This document shows, one piece after another, positions 46,315 to 57,503 of a stretch of 64,000 bases of DNA. Position numbers and translations under genes: made by a program. Source of the stretch: Bathynomus jamesi (lineage: Eukaryota > Arthropoda > Malacostraca > Isopoda > Cirolanidae); contig JAJOZX010002704.1 in assembly GCA_023014485.1 (NCBI GenBank), forward strand, positions 234,001-298,000. Direction: 5' to 3'. How positions within the stretch are numbered: the first letter of the stretch is position 1; every line of letters starts with the position of its first letter. The notes beneath the pieces were generated by a model. That model was not told where the DNA came from. It searched no databases and saw nothing but the letters and a program-made list of their open reading frames with translations.

Positions 46315-48121
46315 TTACAATTCCCCAGCATCTATTTTTTGTTGTAAAAATAGTCGCGCCTTTAATGCTGTTTGTCGCTGAGGTCTTGTGTCTGTCAATG
46401 TTGTAGTAGGACGCGTTACCACTCCTACTGTCAAAGGAATAGTTACTGGAAGTTCAGTGTCTCCAGTTGTTACTGTCAGTGGAGAAGGTTCTCCAAAGTC
46501 CATTGTTTTGGGCCAGACTCTAAAGGGTACAAAAGAGAAATGTCTCTTGTTGTGTCACCCGTTGAAGTCCTTAATTTGACCACTCTTGTTACCCCGTCTG
46601 CCCCTGGTCTGAGTTCTGAAACTCTAGCCAGAGGCCAGTATTGTCTTGGAGTACTGTCATGTATGAGAACAAGGTCCCCTACCTTAATTGTGTCAGACCA
46701 ATCCTTCTTAGTCATTTGTTTATGTCTCTCCCTTAGACCCATCAAGTACTCCGTTTTCCACTGTTTAATGAAATGAGCTTTAACTCTAGTTAAATGTTGT
46801 AACTTAGTCTGGAGCTCATCATGTCGTTGAGTCCAGTTTGGGTCTTCTGAAGAGTCTATATTGTAGTCCGGCAGGAGACTAACTTGTTCTCCCCGAATCA
46901 AATGATTTGGAGTTAATGGTTCCGGGTCATTAATGTTGTCACTCACATAAGTGAGTGGTCTATTGTTAATGATGTTCTCAATCTCAGCCAGGAGAGTGAG
47001 CAACTCAAATAAGTGTATCTGTTTTTTGCCAATTGCTTTCTTCAAGCAATTCTTTACTGTTTGTATATTCCTCTCCCAGATAGAACCATACCAAGGAGAG
47101 GCAACTGGAATATACTTCCACTTTATGTTTGAATTTTGTATATATAATTGTGTGAGTTCATCGCTTAACAAGTCGTGGATGACTTGTTCACCAGCCTTGA
47201 AATATGTAGCATTGTCAGTCCAAACTGTCTTGGGTACTGAATGTCGTGCACAGAATCTCTTAAAGACAGCAACAAAAGATTATGCTGTAAGGTCCTCCAC
47301 AACATCCAAATAAACAGCTCGTGAGGCAGCACATGTAAACAGTACAATGTACATTTTTTGTTCAGTGTCAACCACCCCTACAGTCAATGCTCCTGTATAG
47401 TCAATGCCTACAGTCTCAAAGGGTCTGTTGAGAGTAACTCTCTCCTCTGGCAAAGCAGGAGGATTTGGTTTCCTATAGGGCCTAGCATGAATACGCCTAC
47501 ATGTGACACACTCACTCAGGACTGTTTTAACAGTGATCCTTCCCTTGGGTATCCAATAAGTTTTTCTTAATGTAGTTAGTGTCTGTGGTACCCCCATATG
47601 ATATACATCATTGTGTGTTTTTCTGATGATTAATGTTGTCAAATAGCTAAATCTAGGTAAAAGGATTGGATGTTTGCTTTTGTATGACAGTTTTGATTTG
47701 TCTAATCTCCCTTTACACCTTAGAAGGCCTTCCTCATCTCTGAACAAGTTTAGATCCACAACTACTGATGGTACAGGTTCTTTTGTTTGTTTCCCATTAG
47801 TCAAGAATTCTAACTCTTTATTGTACTCTTTTGTTGTGCATGGCCTATCCAGTATTTGGTTGCAACTTCTGTATAATTATGATTGTTTTTATTTAGCTGT
47901 TTGTTAATTGTAGTTAAACAGTTGTGAGCAAACCTCAAACAGTAGGCTGTGACCCTGACAAGTTTGTTGAAATCAGAATAAATTTCATAATTAGTGATTG
48001 GTTCAACCTTTTCATTTGAAAAGATTAAATTTAATGTCAAGTTAACTTGTTCCACAGGCCATTGGTCTGTATTACAGAGCCACTTAGGTCCCATAAACCA
48101 AGTTTTGTTTGACTTCAACAA
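46315..48121 (-). pseudogene. BEL/Pao integrase and pol C terminus
   Basis: Segments 48121-47810, 47804-47280, 47171-46476 and 46503-46315. A zinc-binding segment (CVTCRRIHARPY) precedes the core: GIDYTGAL, WTDNATYF and WYGSIWERN hold the D, D and E. The domain inserts element cDNA into the genome. A TAA replaces the glutamate codon after EDLTA at about 47279, and small frameshifts lie near 47805 and 46500. Ends KIDAGEL at 46315. The partial plus copy at 1-1811 is closely related. Confidence 0.92.
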
Positions 48122-49469
48122 ACTTGTAGGATAAACCTCTGGTCAGAAAGTCTGCTGGATTTTGTTTAGTTGGAACATAGTGAAAGTTTACTTGTAGGCT
48201 TTCATTAGCTTCAGCTATTTCTTTTAGCCTATTTCTTACAAAGATATTCTTACTATTAATGCTATCATTCCGTATCCAGGCAAGACAAATCTGACTGTCA
48301 AGCCAGATGTGGATATGAGATATGTTCACATCATGGTAAGCATCCTTAAGCAATGAAATGGTTTTAATGGCTAATGCAGCAGCCAATAGTTCCAATTGAG
48401 GTATGGTTCGGGTAGGTTTGAGAGGTGCAACTTTCCCTTTTGCATAAATTAGATGACTTTCTGTAGGACTTACAAGATACGCACAGCACCCATAAGCTTG
48501 TGTGCTTGCATCAGCAAACACATGAAGTCTCTGGGGCTTATCCCTAAACCCACAGCACCTTTGAATTTTAATGTTCTGCACTTTTGTTAAATCAGCAGCT
48601 AACTTCTTCCAAGATTTTTGATTTTCATTTGTTATTGGATCATCCCACCCAACATTTGTCCTCCAAATTTCTTGGAGGAGAATCTTTGATTTTATTGTTG
48701 AAGGCAGGAATAGACCCATAGGATCAAAAATTTTGGAAGCCTCTGATAATATTTGTCTTTTAGTATTTGCTTCCTCATCAAGTTTAAAACCTTTAGTACA
48801 GATTGAATCATGACTGTTAGAAGTTGCATCCAAATACCAGTTCATACCTAAAGTTTTAACTCTGTCTGATGGCTCAGTAAGACCATTATTATCCTTTAAA
48901 AGCTTTTTGTTTAAATCCTCATCATTTGAAATCCACTCTCTAAGTTCAAAGTTACCTTGTTGCATAATGTTTTGAGAGTGTTCATAGACTTCAGATAATT
49001 CAGATTTTGTTGTTGTTGAGCCTATTAGATTGTCTACGTAAAAATGTTCCTTAAGGAAGTTCAATGTTAAAGAGTTATTAAACTGGTTTAAATGATGTCT
49101 AATTGTCAATGCTAATAGGCTAGGTGAGCAATTGGCTCCAAACAACACAACATTAAATCTATAGGTTATGAACCCTTTATTCAAATCAAATGGATCCTTG
49201 AACCATAAGAACCTAAGTTGGTTCTTATCATATTCATTTTTAAGATTTATTCTCAAAAATGCCTTTGAAATGTCACTTTGTACGGCATATTTATCTAACC
49301 TGAACCTCAGTAAGATCTTCACAAGGTCAGAAATGAGATTAGGACCCTCAATCAGGCAATCATTCAAACTGTGTTTATCACTGTCTTTGAGGCTACAGTT
49401 ATATACTACTCTGAGTTTTGTTGTTGGGGCATCTTGTCGATAACCCCCCTGTGGGTTAAATAATGACAA
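48084..49469 (-). CDS. BEL/Pao reverse transcriptase and RNase H (part of pol)
   Basis: 461-codon open segment of the polyprotein; the methionine is internal, not a true start. RT: LRVVYNCSLKD, YAVQSDISKAFLRI, FNVVLFGANCSPSLL and FYVDNLIG (the YVDD box reading YVDN, usual in Pao). RNase H: VFADASTQAYGCCAYL, IPQLELLAAAL, IWLDSQICLAWI and HYVPTKQNPADFLTRG. It converts element RNA to DNA in particles. It overlaps the neighbouring segments by small frameshifts only. Confidence 0.93.
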   Translation of the reverse strand: MSLFNPQGGYRQDAPTTKLRVVYNCSLKDSDKHSLNDCLIEGPNLISDLVKILLRFRLDKYAVQSDISKAFLRINLKNEYDKNQLRFLWFKDPFDLNKGFITYRFNVVLFGANCSPSLLALTIRHHLNQFNNSLTLNFLKEHFYVDNLIGSTTTKSELSEVYEHSQNIMQQGNFELREWISNDEDLNKKLLKDNNGLTEPSDRVKTLGMNWYLDATSNSHDSICTKGFKLDEEANTKRQILSEASKIFDPMGLFLPSTIKSKILLQEIWRTNVGWDDPITNENQKSWKKLAADLTKVQNIKIQRCCGFRDKPQRLHVFADASTQAYGCCAYLVSPTESHLIYAKGKVAPLKPTRTIPQLELLAAALAIKTISLLKDAYHDVNISHIHIWLDSQICLAWIRNDSINSKNIFVRNRLKEIAEANESLQVNFHYVPTKQNPADFLTRGLSYKFVEVKQNLVYGT

Positions 49470-50410
49470 CCATCTTTTTTAAAAGGGTTACTTCTTCAAT
49501 GAAGCCTTTCTGTAGCTGTTCTTTGAAGACATCATTATATGTTTGAATATTATTATCTTGTTTGAGTTTTTTCATTACTTTATATAAATGTCCTTTAGCT
49601 ACTTTGAGATTGTCTCTTAAAGTTGGACAATTTATTTTCCAAGGTAACTCAATAAAATAACTATTGTCTTTGCACTGAATGGTGTCTTCAAATCTTTCTA
49701 CCATTAACTGATCTTCTGAAGTTTGATTTGTGTCATGTATACCCACAGATTCTAGCAACCATAAAGTTTGAATTGCCTCATCCAAAGTTTCATTTGATAA
49801 TGATGAATTAATGTTCTCAGTTGAGATAATATTATTCAAAGTGTTGCTATTCTTACAGGTGTTATGTAGGACTGAGTTGAGGCACATAGTATTTGTTGGT
49901 CATGAACTATTTTGGTTTAGGTCTAGGTTGTATTTGGATAGATCACCCAAAGGGGCTATCCCTGATGGAGTCTGAATAGCTATACCATTACCTATCTCTA
50001 CTATGCCCTTATGAATAAGATTAATATAATCTGCCCCCATTAACATTTCAATGTTAGCTACTGTGTTGTTTGTGATATGTCTATCAGCTATTTTGTAGTG
50101 TTTTCCCAAATGATTTATGGTTTGTTCTAGTTTGGGTATAACCAGTTTGTTTTGTCCTACTTTAGAAATAATAACTGCTTCAATTTTCTCTAATTTATTT
50201 TCTAATATGTAGTTCCAGGTCAATTGTCTTATAGCTATTTTTGTCCGAGTTATCCTTAACAAAGGATGCAATATTGAGGTTTTGTTCATTCGGGTTTGGT
50301 GTCAAACCCAATTTATTAACTACATTTTGCGAAACAAATGTTTGTTGAGAACAACAGTCTATAAGACATCTCACTGGAGTGGTGCTACCCTCACTATTCA
50401 CTAAGTCCAA
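49456..50410 (-). pseudogene. BEL/Pao protease and start of RT
   Basis: Open segments 50410-50195, 50289-49900 and 49887-49456. Protease: VRCLIDCCSQQTFVSQ, where the usual D-S/T-G reads D-C-C, followed by MLMGADYINLI. Then the linker to RT with ETLDEAIQTLWLLESVG, MVERFEDTI and YFIELPWK, conserved in Pao. Frames join with small offsets at about 50280, 49895 and 49470. Confidence 0.85.
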
Positions 50411-50443
50411 AGTAATAGTTGGTAAAGAATCTCAGTGTTTTTG

Positions 50444-50835
50444 TTACGTTGTTTGAACAAACAGAATGTCCCATGAAAGTGGCATTTTCTTGATTACCTT
50501 TGTTTGGTGGAGGTATCTTTGAGTTTGAGTACTATTGTTTGGACACTTTGGTGAATCACACATTGATGAGACATGTCGTAAACTTTTACAAAACTTACAC
50601 TTGAATCTTAACCTAGATTTACAGTCTTTCTTATAATGTCCTGGCCAGTACACTTTTTACATAGGTTCAACTGTTCACATCTTTTAGCTCTTTGGTTAAA
50701 GTCTGAATATTTGTCACACCCAGTACTACTGTGTTCATTACTTGCACAAAATTTGCAATGTAGTGTGTAAGTTGAGGTAGCAGTTACATTAAAGTTCTGT
50801 AATGTAGTGTGTGTTCGTGTATTACAGTTGGTCAC
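50444..50835 (-). pseudogene. BEL/Pao gag zinc knuckles
   Basis: Two CCHC knuckles of the form C-x2-C-x4-H-x4-C: CKFCASNEHSSTGC (segment 50835-50608) and CKFCKSLRHVSSMC (segment 50653-50444). These bind element RNA in related retroelements. A small frameshift separates them. Confidence 0.88.
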
Positions 50836-51860
50836 ATTGATTCTACAGTATCAAGTTTTGTCTGTTTGGCTGTAGCTAGTTGGTCTCTGGAACAGTCTTT
50901 GGTTTATCCATAGTCTGGGTCTTATTTTGTGTTGGAATATTTCTCAATTTGTAATTAGTTAGGATATTGGGAAAGTGTTTTCTGATATCTTCAAGATTAG
51001 GATAATTTTCTCCCGTCTTTAGAACTAAAATATCTTTAACCCTCAAAGTAAGGCACCTAAGAACTATGCCTTGTATAATCCAAGATGAAGCTTTAATATC
51101 TATCTCATTGCTAACCAGTTGTCCTATAATAGCTTCTAATTTGTATAAAAAATTTCCATATCACTATGGTTATCTTTTATGGGTGAAAAATCAAAAATTT
51201 GTTGAGATAATTCATATACAATCTCATCTTTATTAATGTAATTACGTTTAAGAGATCAATAGCTACTTCATATGAATTCCCTACGGCTGGTAAATAGGCT
51301 ATCAGGTTATAGGCTGGGCCTTTAAGGAAACTAGTTAAGTAGCTAAACTTTTCAACAGTTGAAATATAAGGTTTATTATATTAAACTCTCAAATTTGTCA
51401 ATGAAAGATGGGAATTGTACGTGTCCCCTTCAAATGTTGGTACTAGCAAAATGGGTAACTGAGCCCTCAATTCTTGTGACTCAGGATTTAGCATGCCACT
51501 TAAATTTTGTTGAAGGTTAGCTCTACTTTGATTAAAATCAGAATTAGGTTTATTTGGTGTTAAGTCAGTCAAACGAGACCGTAGTCTCCTTATTTGCTGT
51601 TCAATTGAGATTACCTGATCATCATTATCAGCGTAAAGGTCTATCAATTGTTCTTCAGCCATTTCGGATTCAACTAACTCTGAAATACTCTCATCAATGG
51701 CTATTATTTCCTTGTTTTTAGTTTCCAATTTAAGAATTACACACTCTAAATCTTCCTTACCTGGTTGTGTAATATTGTTAAAAGTGTTCACGGCCTTTGT
51801 AACAGCTCCCAACTTTGCCCCCCTTTTCTTTTTTAACTTTTTCAATTCCGCACTGTCCAT
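50836..51860 (-). pseudogene. BEL/Pao gag (coiled-coil N terminus and capsid region)
   Basis: Starts MDSAELKKLKKKRGA at 51860. A 159-codon frame carries a charged, coiled-coil-like segment, then LPILLVPTFEGDTYN, the start of the DUF1759-type gag region. After a frameshift near 51405 it continues with FIDKFESLIYNKPYIS, FSYLTSFLKGPAYNLIAYLP and LSQQIFDFSPI to about 51160, then decays before the zinc knuckles. Confidence 0.85.
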
Positions 51861-52149
51861 GTTTAAGTCAAAATTGTTTAACTGGGGATCGTAATGAAAT
51901 AGAGGACAAGAAGAAATTACCAGAGAAGAGAGAGCACAGACAAAACAGTCAAGTTTAAATTTGGTTTAATCCCCCCCAAGTACTTATGTGTCACTCAGGT
52001 CTAAGCTTATAAGAGAATGAGACTCCTTAAATGTAAATGTTTCCTAGTTAGGCCCTAGGTTGTAGACCTAATTAGGCTTGATTAGGTTAGGCTTAGGCTA
52101 GACTATTTAGCCTAATTCTGCAATTTTTTTTGTTAAGTAAGGTTAAGGT

Positions 52150-52178
52150 TTGTAAATTCCCCACACACGGACCACCAA
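52150..52178 (-). promoter_or_regulatory. Candidate tRNA primer-binding site of the BEL element
   Basis: Immediately inside the 5' LTR the minus strand reads T TGGTGGTCCGTGTGTGGGG. TGG is expected from a tRNA CCA end. I could not match the remainder to a particular tRNA. Confidence 0.5.
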
Positions 52179-52901
52179 TGTGAAAAATGCTCTGTATGAA
52201 TTGGTCCACAATTACCCACCCCTTATTTCTCCAGTCTAACTATAGAGTAGATCAAGTCTAGCCTAGAGGGGTCAGCCTAGAGATTCCGGAAATGATCCAG
52301 AGCGGGCAGATAAATTGAGGTCCACAGTAGGATTCCTCACCAAAACTAGGTTAGGGCAATCTACCTTTACCTTTGTTAAGCTATGAGTTGATGCTGGGTC
52401 TTAGGCCACAATGTAGGCCTAAGTTGTCTGACCCAGCTTAATTTAATGAGTTTAACTTGCTGGGTTAAAAACACAATTAGTCACTTACTGCTAGTTATTA
52501 GAGAGTCTCTTTTCTCCTTCCTGTATAATTGTCGAGAGCGTACTTCTGGTGGGATCTTTCTTCGGTGTCTGTTCTCGTCCCTTCTCCAGTTGCGTCTCTC
52601 GCCCCGTTCCTCCTTTTCGTTCCCTTTTGTTCCTTTTTTCTCCTTTTAGCGGGGCTTTTTCCACCAGCGTCGTCTTGGTTCTATGTTCGGTTGGTTTATC
52701 GGTAATGTATATCTATTACCGAGCACGCTCTTGTCACACAGTATATAAATACTAGTGTGGAGAATAACTCTGGTGAGCAACCAATTGGTTTCATCCACCC
52801 AGTTATTGCATAAAAGGAATTTAATAATTGTTAGATTAACTACCTACCTACTCAGTGAACCATTTTCGTTACCTCCCAACTACCCACTCATCAGTTTTCC
52901 A
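52179..52901 (-). repeat. BEL/Pao 5' LTR
   Basis: 723 bp. Contains a TATA box (TATATAAATAC on the plus strand near 52742, inverted TATTTATA on the sense strand) probably driving element transcription. Flanked by TAGACA at 52902. Confidence 0.95.
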
Positions 52902-53297
52902 TAGACAACTTCACCTAAAGCTAAACATTTTATTATACGGCCTATATTTTGAATTTTTTTTAAAAAAGTGTAGTGAATTATATTCTTACCAAGGAAAGAA
53001 ATCGTTTGAATATAGCAGAGAGAGGAGATCTTCGTTTGTTTCTGACTAAAATAAAACCCAACATAAACTTTTAAGTTAACCAGCGCCAACCACAAGGCTC
53101 ACATTAAAGGTAATTAAACATTTATTTCATTATTTATTTTATTGATTATGTTGATTTATCTTTTGGATCTAAGGTGGGCGATAAGCTTTTTTAATTTTCA
53201 AAAAATCGTAAAAGTGGGCGGTGAACAAAAAAAGGTTGGTGACCCCTGCCATAGACCGACAGCACTAATCCATAAGATTGATCTAGCATCTCATGAC

Positions 53298-54650
53298 TAG
53301 AGGTGGAAAGAATACCAAACTTTTGTAACTGGAGGAGTACGAGTACGAATACCAGTACAAACTTTTTGAGCAAGCGAGTACGAGTACGATTACGGCTATT
53401 TCAGATTACCTTGAGTACGAGTACAACGTTTTTCAATGCTTTACCTGGTGCTTGCATGAGCAAAGCTTATTTGTTATGAGACGATATGAACACATTACAA
53501 TGGAAAATGAAAAAATGGACACGAAAGGAACAAAATGTATTTGCTTTACTATTACATAATATATATATATCACATATATAAGGGGTAGCAAGCAATGATT
53601 GCCCCCCCCCCTGCACAGATGAAACTAATAGAGGTACAAAAAAATTGATTGTTGCATCTTTTAGATAATTTAATTCTACGTCTAAACAAAACCACTCAAT
53701 AAGTGGTGTTGCCTCCTTGTGCTTGGCGGACGGCTTCAAGTCGGCAAGGGTAGGAGGTGAGGAGAGACTCGAAAAGGTCATTGTCGTACTTAAGATTTCG
53801 GAGGATTGTTTCGATGTGCTGCTCCATGGTCCGGCGGCAGAATCGGGTAGCTGGTGGTTCAGCAAGCATCAGGGATTCCACTCGGTCTTTCAGGATGGAT
53901 CCTGAACGATTCTGCCGCCGGACCATGGAGCAGCACATCGAAACAATCCTCCGAAATCTTGAATACGACACTGACCTTTTCGAGTCTCTCATCACCTCCT
54001 ACCCTTGCCGACTTGAAGCTGTCCTCCAAGCACAAGGAGGCAACACCAACTATTGAGTGGTTTTGTTTAGACGTAGAATTAAATTGTCTAAAAGATGCAA
54101 CAATCAGTTTTTTTTGTACCTCTCTTAGTTTCATCTGTGCAGGGGGGCAATCATTGTTTGCCACCGTGTATATCACATGTACTTATAAAGTTATAAGTAA
54201 TGTCAATTACGTAATGCTTTGTTCAACATCTTTTGTGAGATGTTTTATATTCCATCAAAATAACTCGGCTTTCTTATAAAACTAAATAAAAACTAAAAAT
54301 ATAAATACATACCTTGTAAAACTCAGATGTACATGTATTGTATGTGCAACCTTCCACAATGACGTCAGATACCACCAGATTTCTACAGCTCTCTAACTAA
54401 TACTAACCTCCGCGATGCCCTGCGCAAGCATTTATAGTTCTAGAACATTCTGGAAGTTACAGGTTGTTATAGTTACCGAACAGCATAGACAAATTAGTAG
54501 CACGTGGTAATTGGTCACGAGAGTTTGATTGGTCGAGTACGAGTGCGATTACAGCTATTTCAGATTATCTCGAGTACGAATACGAGTACAACAAATACAC
54601 GTACTGGAGCACAAGAATACTCGAGTACTGATGTACTCTTTCCACCTCTA
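53298..54650. mobile_element. hAT-like non-autonomous element containing a palindromic Tc1-like insertion
   Basis: TIRs TAGAGGTGGAAAGA at both ends; 8-bp flanks CTCATGAC (53290-53297) and CTCATGAG (54651-54658), one mismatch. Subterminal GAGTACGAGTACGA repeats occur in both arms. The interior is the foldback described at 53577-54178. Confidence 0.88.
53577..54178. repeat. Head-to-head inverted Tc1-like ends (foldback)
   Basis: Arms about 53577-53850 and 53905-54178 are inverted copies. Each carries a Tc1-like TIR (CAATGATTGCCCCCC and CTGCACAGATGAAACTAA) and the last about 60 codons of a Tc1-type transposase (RRTMEQHIETILRN, CRLEAV, QAQGGNT-x-Y). The coding ends meet in the middle, where the sequence differs. 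TATA-containing sequence flanks both sides. Confidence 0.85.
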
Positions 54651-54703
54651 CTCATGAGATAATCTTTTCTTTTAAAATACCAGAGCTTATTCTATCAATT
54701 AAC

Positions 54704-55384
54704 CTGTGTTGGGAGTAGCGGCGCTACTTTTTTAGTAGCGATAGCGGTAGCACCGCTGCTTTTGAGGAAAGGTAGAGAAAGCAGTAGGGGTGCTACATTT
54801 TAGAGGAATTCCAACCGCTACTCGCTACTCGCTACTTTTGAAGTGAATAAAAACCATTTTTGTTCTTGTAGTTTACAAGGTAATAATATTACAATAAATG
54901 AAAACAATGAAAAATTAAATTTGGGCTACTAACAACGACGTGGTGGTGCTTGGAAGTCTGCCTGCGTTATCAGCTGGAATGGGCTATAATTAGCTTCGTC
55001 AGCATTAGCAATCAAATAAAAGAACTGTGAATTGAATCAACGCAATTTTTACTATCCCATCACTATACAAGATATAACGAGATATTAGTTTCTTCCTTTT
55101 GCCTGCTTTATTCATGTCCTATTGTTCTATACAGTATACACACCTTTTATTCCTCTCACAGCTGCTCAGTAACTGAAAGCAACAACTCAGCTACTAAATT
55201 TGTGATTTACAAATATGTACATTGATTCTATTTTCTAATACTTGCACAAATTACACATACATATTGGAGAATTGTTATTCCAATTTTGAATGCTTTTCAA
55301 AAGTAGCGTGAGCGCGCCACTTTTCTAAATGAGTAGCTGTAGCGGTAGCGCCGCTATTTTCAGGAGGTAGCGCGCACAACACTG
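54704..55384. mobile_element. hAT-like MITE with AGTAGCGGCGCTAC repeats
   Basis: 681 bp. Ends CTGTGTTGGGAGTAGCGGCG and (reversed) CAGTGTTGTGCGCGCTACC. Perfect 8-bp duplication CAATTAAC at 54696-54703 and 55385-55392. Subterminal GTAGCGGTAGC repeats on both sides; non-coding centre. Confidence 0.92.
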
Positions 55385-55587
55385 CAATTAACCAACTCTT
55401 TTGTATGTGGTAAAGTAAAGTACTTCTTGGATTAACAATTCAAAATAGCAAATAAATCATGTAACTTTATTTATACATTCATATTACATACATGTAATAT
55501 AGGCGAAGATTGTAAGAGGAGATTGTAGACAACAATCAACAAGGAAAGTACTCGGGAGGGGGGAGGATATTAGGCAGGAGACAGGGA

Positions 55588-55873
55588 GTGCAGCAACTCC
55601 CATTTCTCCTGATACTGTCCTCCTTAACTGATCTTTTTCCGTGTCTCATCTACCGTGTAAACAGATCCAGGATGTTCTCAAACACACACTTCTTCCTCTA
55701 TTTCTCCCTACACATACATGCATCTTACACACTACACAAACTTTTCAAAGTTATATTAAAAAACATAGCATCATTAAGCCTTGGAGATCCTGTTTTTGAC
55801 TCTCTCCTTCTGCGGAGGGGTTACTTTTCGGGCGCTCGCCCTTAGCCCCCTCCTTCCTACATAAAAAAAAAAA
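55588..55873 (+). pseudogene. LINE-D-like 3' terminus with poly-A
   Basis: SLGDPVFDSLLLRRGYFSGA then CCCCCTCCTTCCTACATAAA and A12. It resembles the tail at 44270-44370 (LGDLDFGSLLP..., CCCCTCTTTCTTGCATAAAA), so probably the same LINE type, 5'-truncated. Confidence 0.6.
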
Positions 55874-56880
55874 CCACAATATGACACTATAAGTACAGAC
55901 AGACAGACTGAGACAGTAAATAGCGAACGCGATTGTGTCGATTAGCGAAAATTGCAGTTTCACTGCATTCGAGACATTTGACTTTGCACCTGTTGCTATG
56001 TTGCCGTTTTCGTGGGTTAGTATTTTTTTGAGACATTTTGAAGCTATAAACTACATTTGTCTAAGAAAGCAGCCCTGAAATAAACAAAATAAACATTAGT
56101 TGATAAAGCGATTTTCCTGCAAGGATAAAAAGTAAAAGAGATAACTCAAGAAAAGGAGTTTCTCATGCATTCAATAATACTATACAAGTGAAGGGCAAAC
56201 AAACCAACAGGCCGAAGGAAAGCAATTCTAAACAAAAAAAAAAAAAGCATATCCAAATTTTGAGTCCTGTTTTCTTATTTCAGAAATTATAAAGTGCTGC
56301 CATCTTCGGCTAGAAGTTTTTAAGCATGCGAATAAACAATGGCAAGTGTTGCGTTTGTCTGAATTAGTTGGTAGCTATCAAGTTTTCACTTTTTTTCCTA
56401 AATATCCTTTGTTTTTCTTACTTTCTTTCTTTCCTCTTCCCTCTCCCTCTTCCCCTTCTTTATACGGTGGACCCAATGAAAGGGAAACCAAATGGACCCG
56501 ACAAAGAGTATGGGAAGGCACAACTGGGGGGGTCCATGAACCCCCCGGATCCACTGCCTCGTACGCCCATGTCTGCATGTATGTACTGTATATATGTGTA
56601 TAGGCTGACTGAATAACTATACAGATGAGTATAATTTTTGTGTTCGAATTAGTAATTAGCTGTACAGTTGAATATAATTTTTGTGCATCTTATATGATCG
56701 TATGAATGCGTGTAATATACTGTATGTAGAGGGCAGATAAAGAAATAGACAAAGAAATTCCTTCTTCCTCGCCGTTTGCAAACATCTTAGAATAATCAGG
56801 AAGCGAAAAACACACGTGGTGTTCAAAGAAACAGAAACAAAAGGACGCTTGTGTCTTCCCAAAAAGGCCCGCGAAAAGTT
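55874..56880. other. No recognisable feature
   Basis: Non-coding as far as I can see. The ORFs at 56346-56616 overlap a pyrimidine-rich tract and have no recognised domain. Confidence 0.5.
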
Positions 56881-56887
56881 AGCGTCT

Positions 56888-56940
56888 TACGAGCCTATAT
56901 AAGTCAGAGTTCACTGGAATTCGTATGCCACTTTTCTTCT
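56888..56940 (+). promoter_or_regulatory. Possible TATA-box promoter
   Basis: GAGCCTATATAAGTCAGAG at about 56890-56908 is a good TATA box. About 25-30 bp downstream TTCACTGGAATTCGT could be the start site. The downstream DNA to 57560 is more GC-rich and less repetitive than the surroundings. Computational inference only. Confidence 0.4.
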
Positions 56941-57503
56941 ACTACTTCTTTCACCACCTTTCTCTACAAAAAAAAAAAAAAAAATGGTGTCAATAATCCA
57001 GCAGGGTTGAAAGCACCTTAAACAGAAAAAAACAAACAATCACTCCGCTCGTTACTTTCTCCTCGTGAATCTACTCTCTCCACGTAGCGCCGTTTCAACT
57101 CCAGCCGGCCTCAGTCCCAAGTCACACTTCAACTATACAAGAACGAAGCAACACTTGAGGCGACTCTACAATTCCATCCTGCAAGAAAGAACATCACTGC
57201 TGTAGGCGTTCCGTTGGTCTCTTACCACAAGTCGCTACCGGCTGTCAACATTCATCCTCTCGCCGGCAAGGCCAACCTGACTACAGAAGCACCCTTCGAA
57301 GCCCAGGTCCGTAAACCTCCTGTAGGCTGCAAGCTACAACTCCACTTTGCTCTCCACTCATCCTTCACCACACTTCGATCGGCATCCGTTCAACAAGTAT
57401 TTCAACAGGCCCCCTACAGTCTCCAAGATCATCAAGGGCGAACGCAGTACGGTCAACCTTCAAGTAGGTCTTCAATCTCCAGAGTTATTCATCATTTGCG
57501 GTA
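56930..57503 (+). other. Possible 5' exon ending in a splice donor
   Basis: Contains a 96-codon ORF (57214-57504) starting MVSYHKSLPAVNIHPLAG, without a recognised domain, whose end coincides with ATTTGCG|GTAAGCC, a good donor site at about 57501. A17 at 56966-56982 precedes. It could be an untranslated leader exon, a non-coding RNA exon or part of an unrecognised element. Confidence 0.3.

Larger units (their letters stand above)
45345..52901 (-). mobile_element. BEL/Pao LTR retrotransposon, complete structure
   Basis: 7557 bp on the minus strand with LTRs at both ends and a perfect 6-bp duplication TAGACA at 45339-45344 and 52902-52907. Order from the 5' LTR: candidate primer site, gag, two zinc knuckles, protease, RT, RNase H, integrase, 3' LTR. 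All parts are present but as written the coding is frameshifted several times, with a TAA in integrase. Given the indel pattern between the LTRs, some shifts may be sequence errors. Confidence 0.96.
45257..53248. mobile_element. hAT-like MITE split by the BEL insertion
   Basis: The outer fragments are 45257-45344 and 52908-53248. Ends CAGGGGTCACC and GGTGACCCCTG are inverted. Flanks CCCTAGAC (45249-45256) and CCATAGAC (53249-53256) are an 8-bp duplication with one mismatch. Internal GTGGGCGGT motifs occur in inverted orientation near both ends. Without the BEL element it is about 430 bp. Confidence 0.85.

Noticed and set aside
56346..56616. 85- and 82-codon overlapping ORFs
   Set aside because: Pyrimidine-tract translation, no domain, no supporting signals beyond length.
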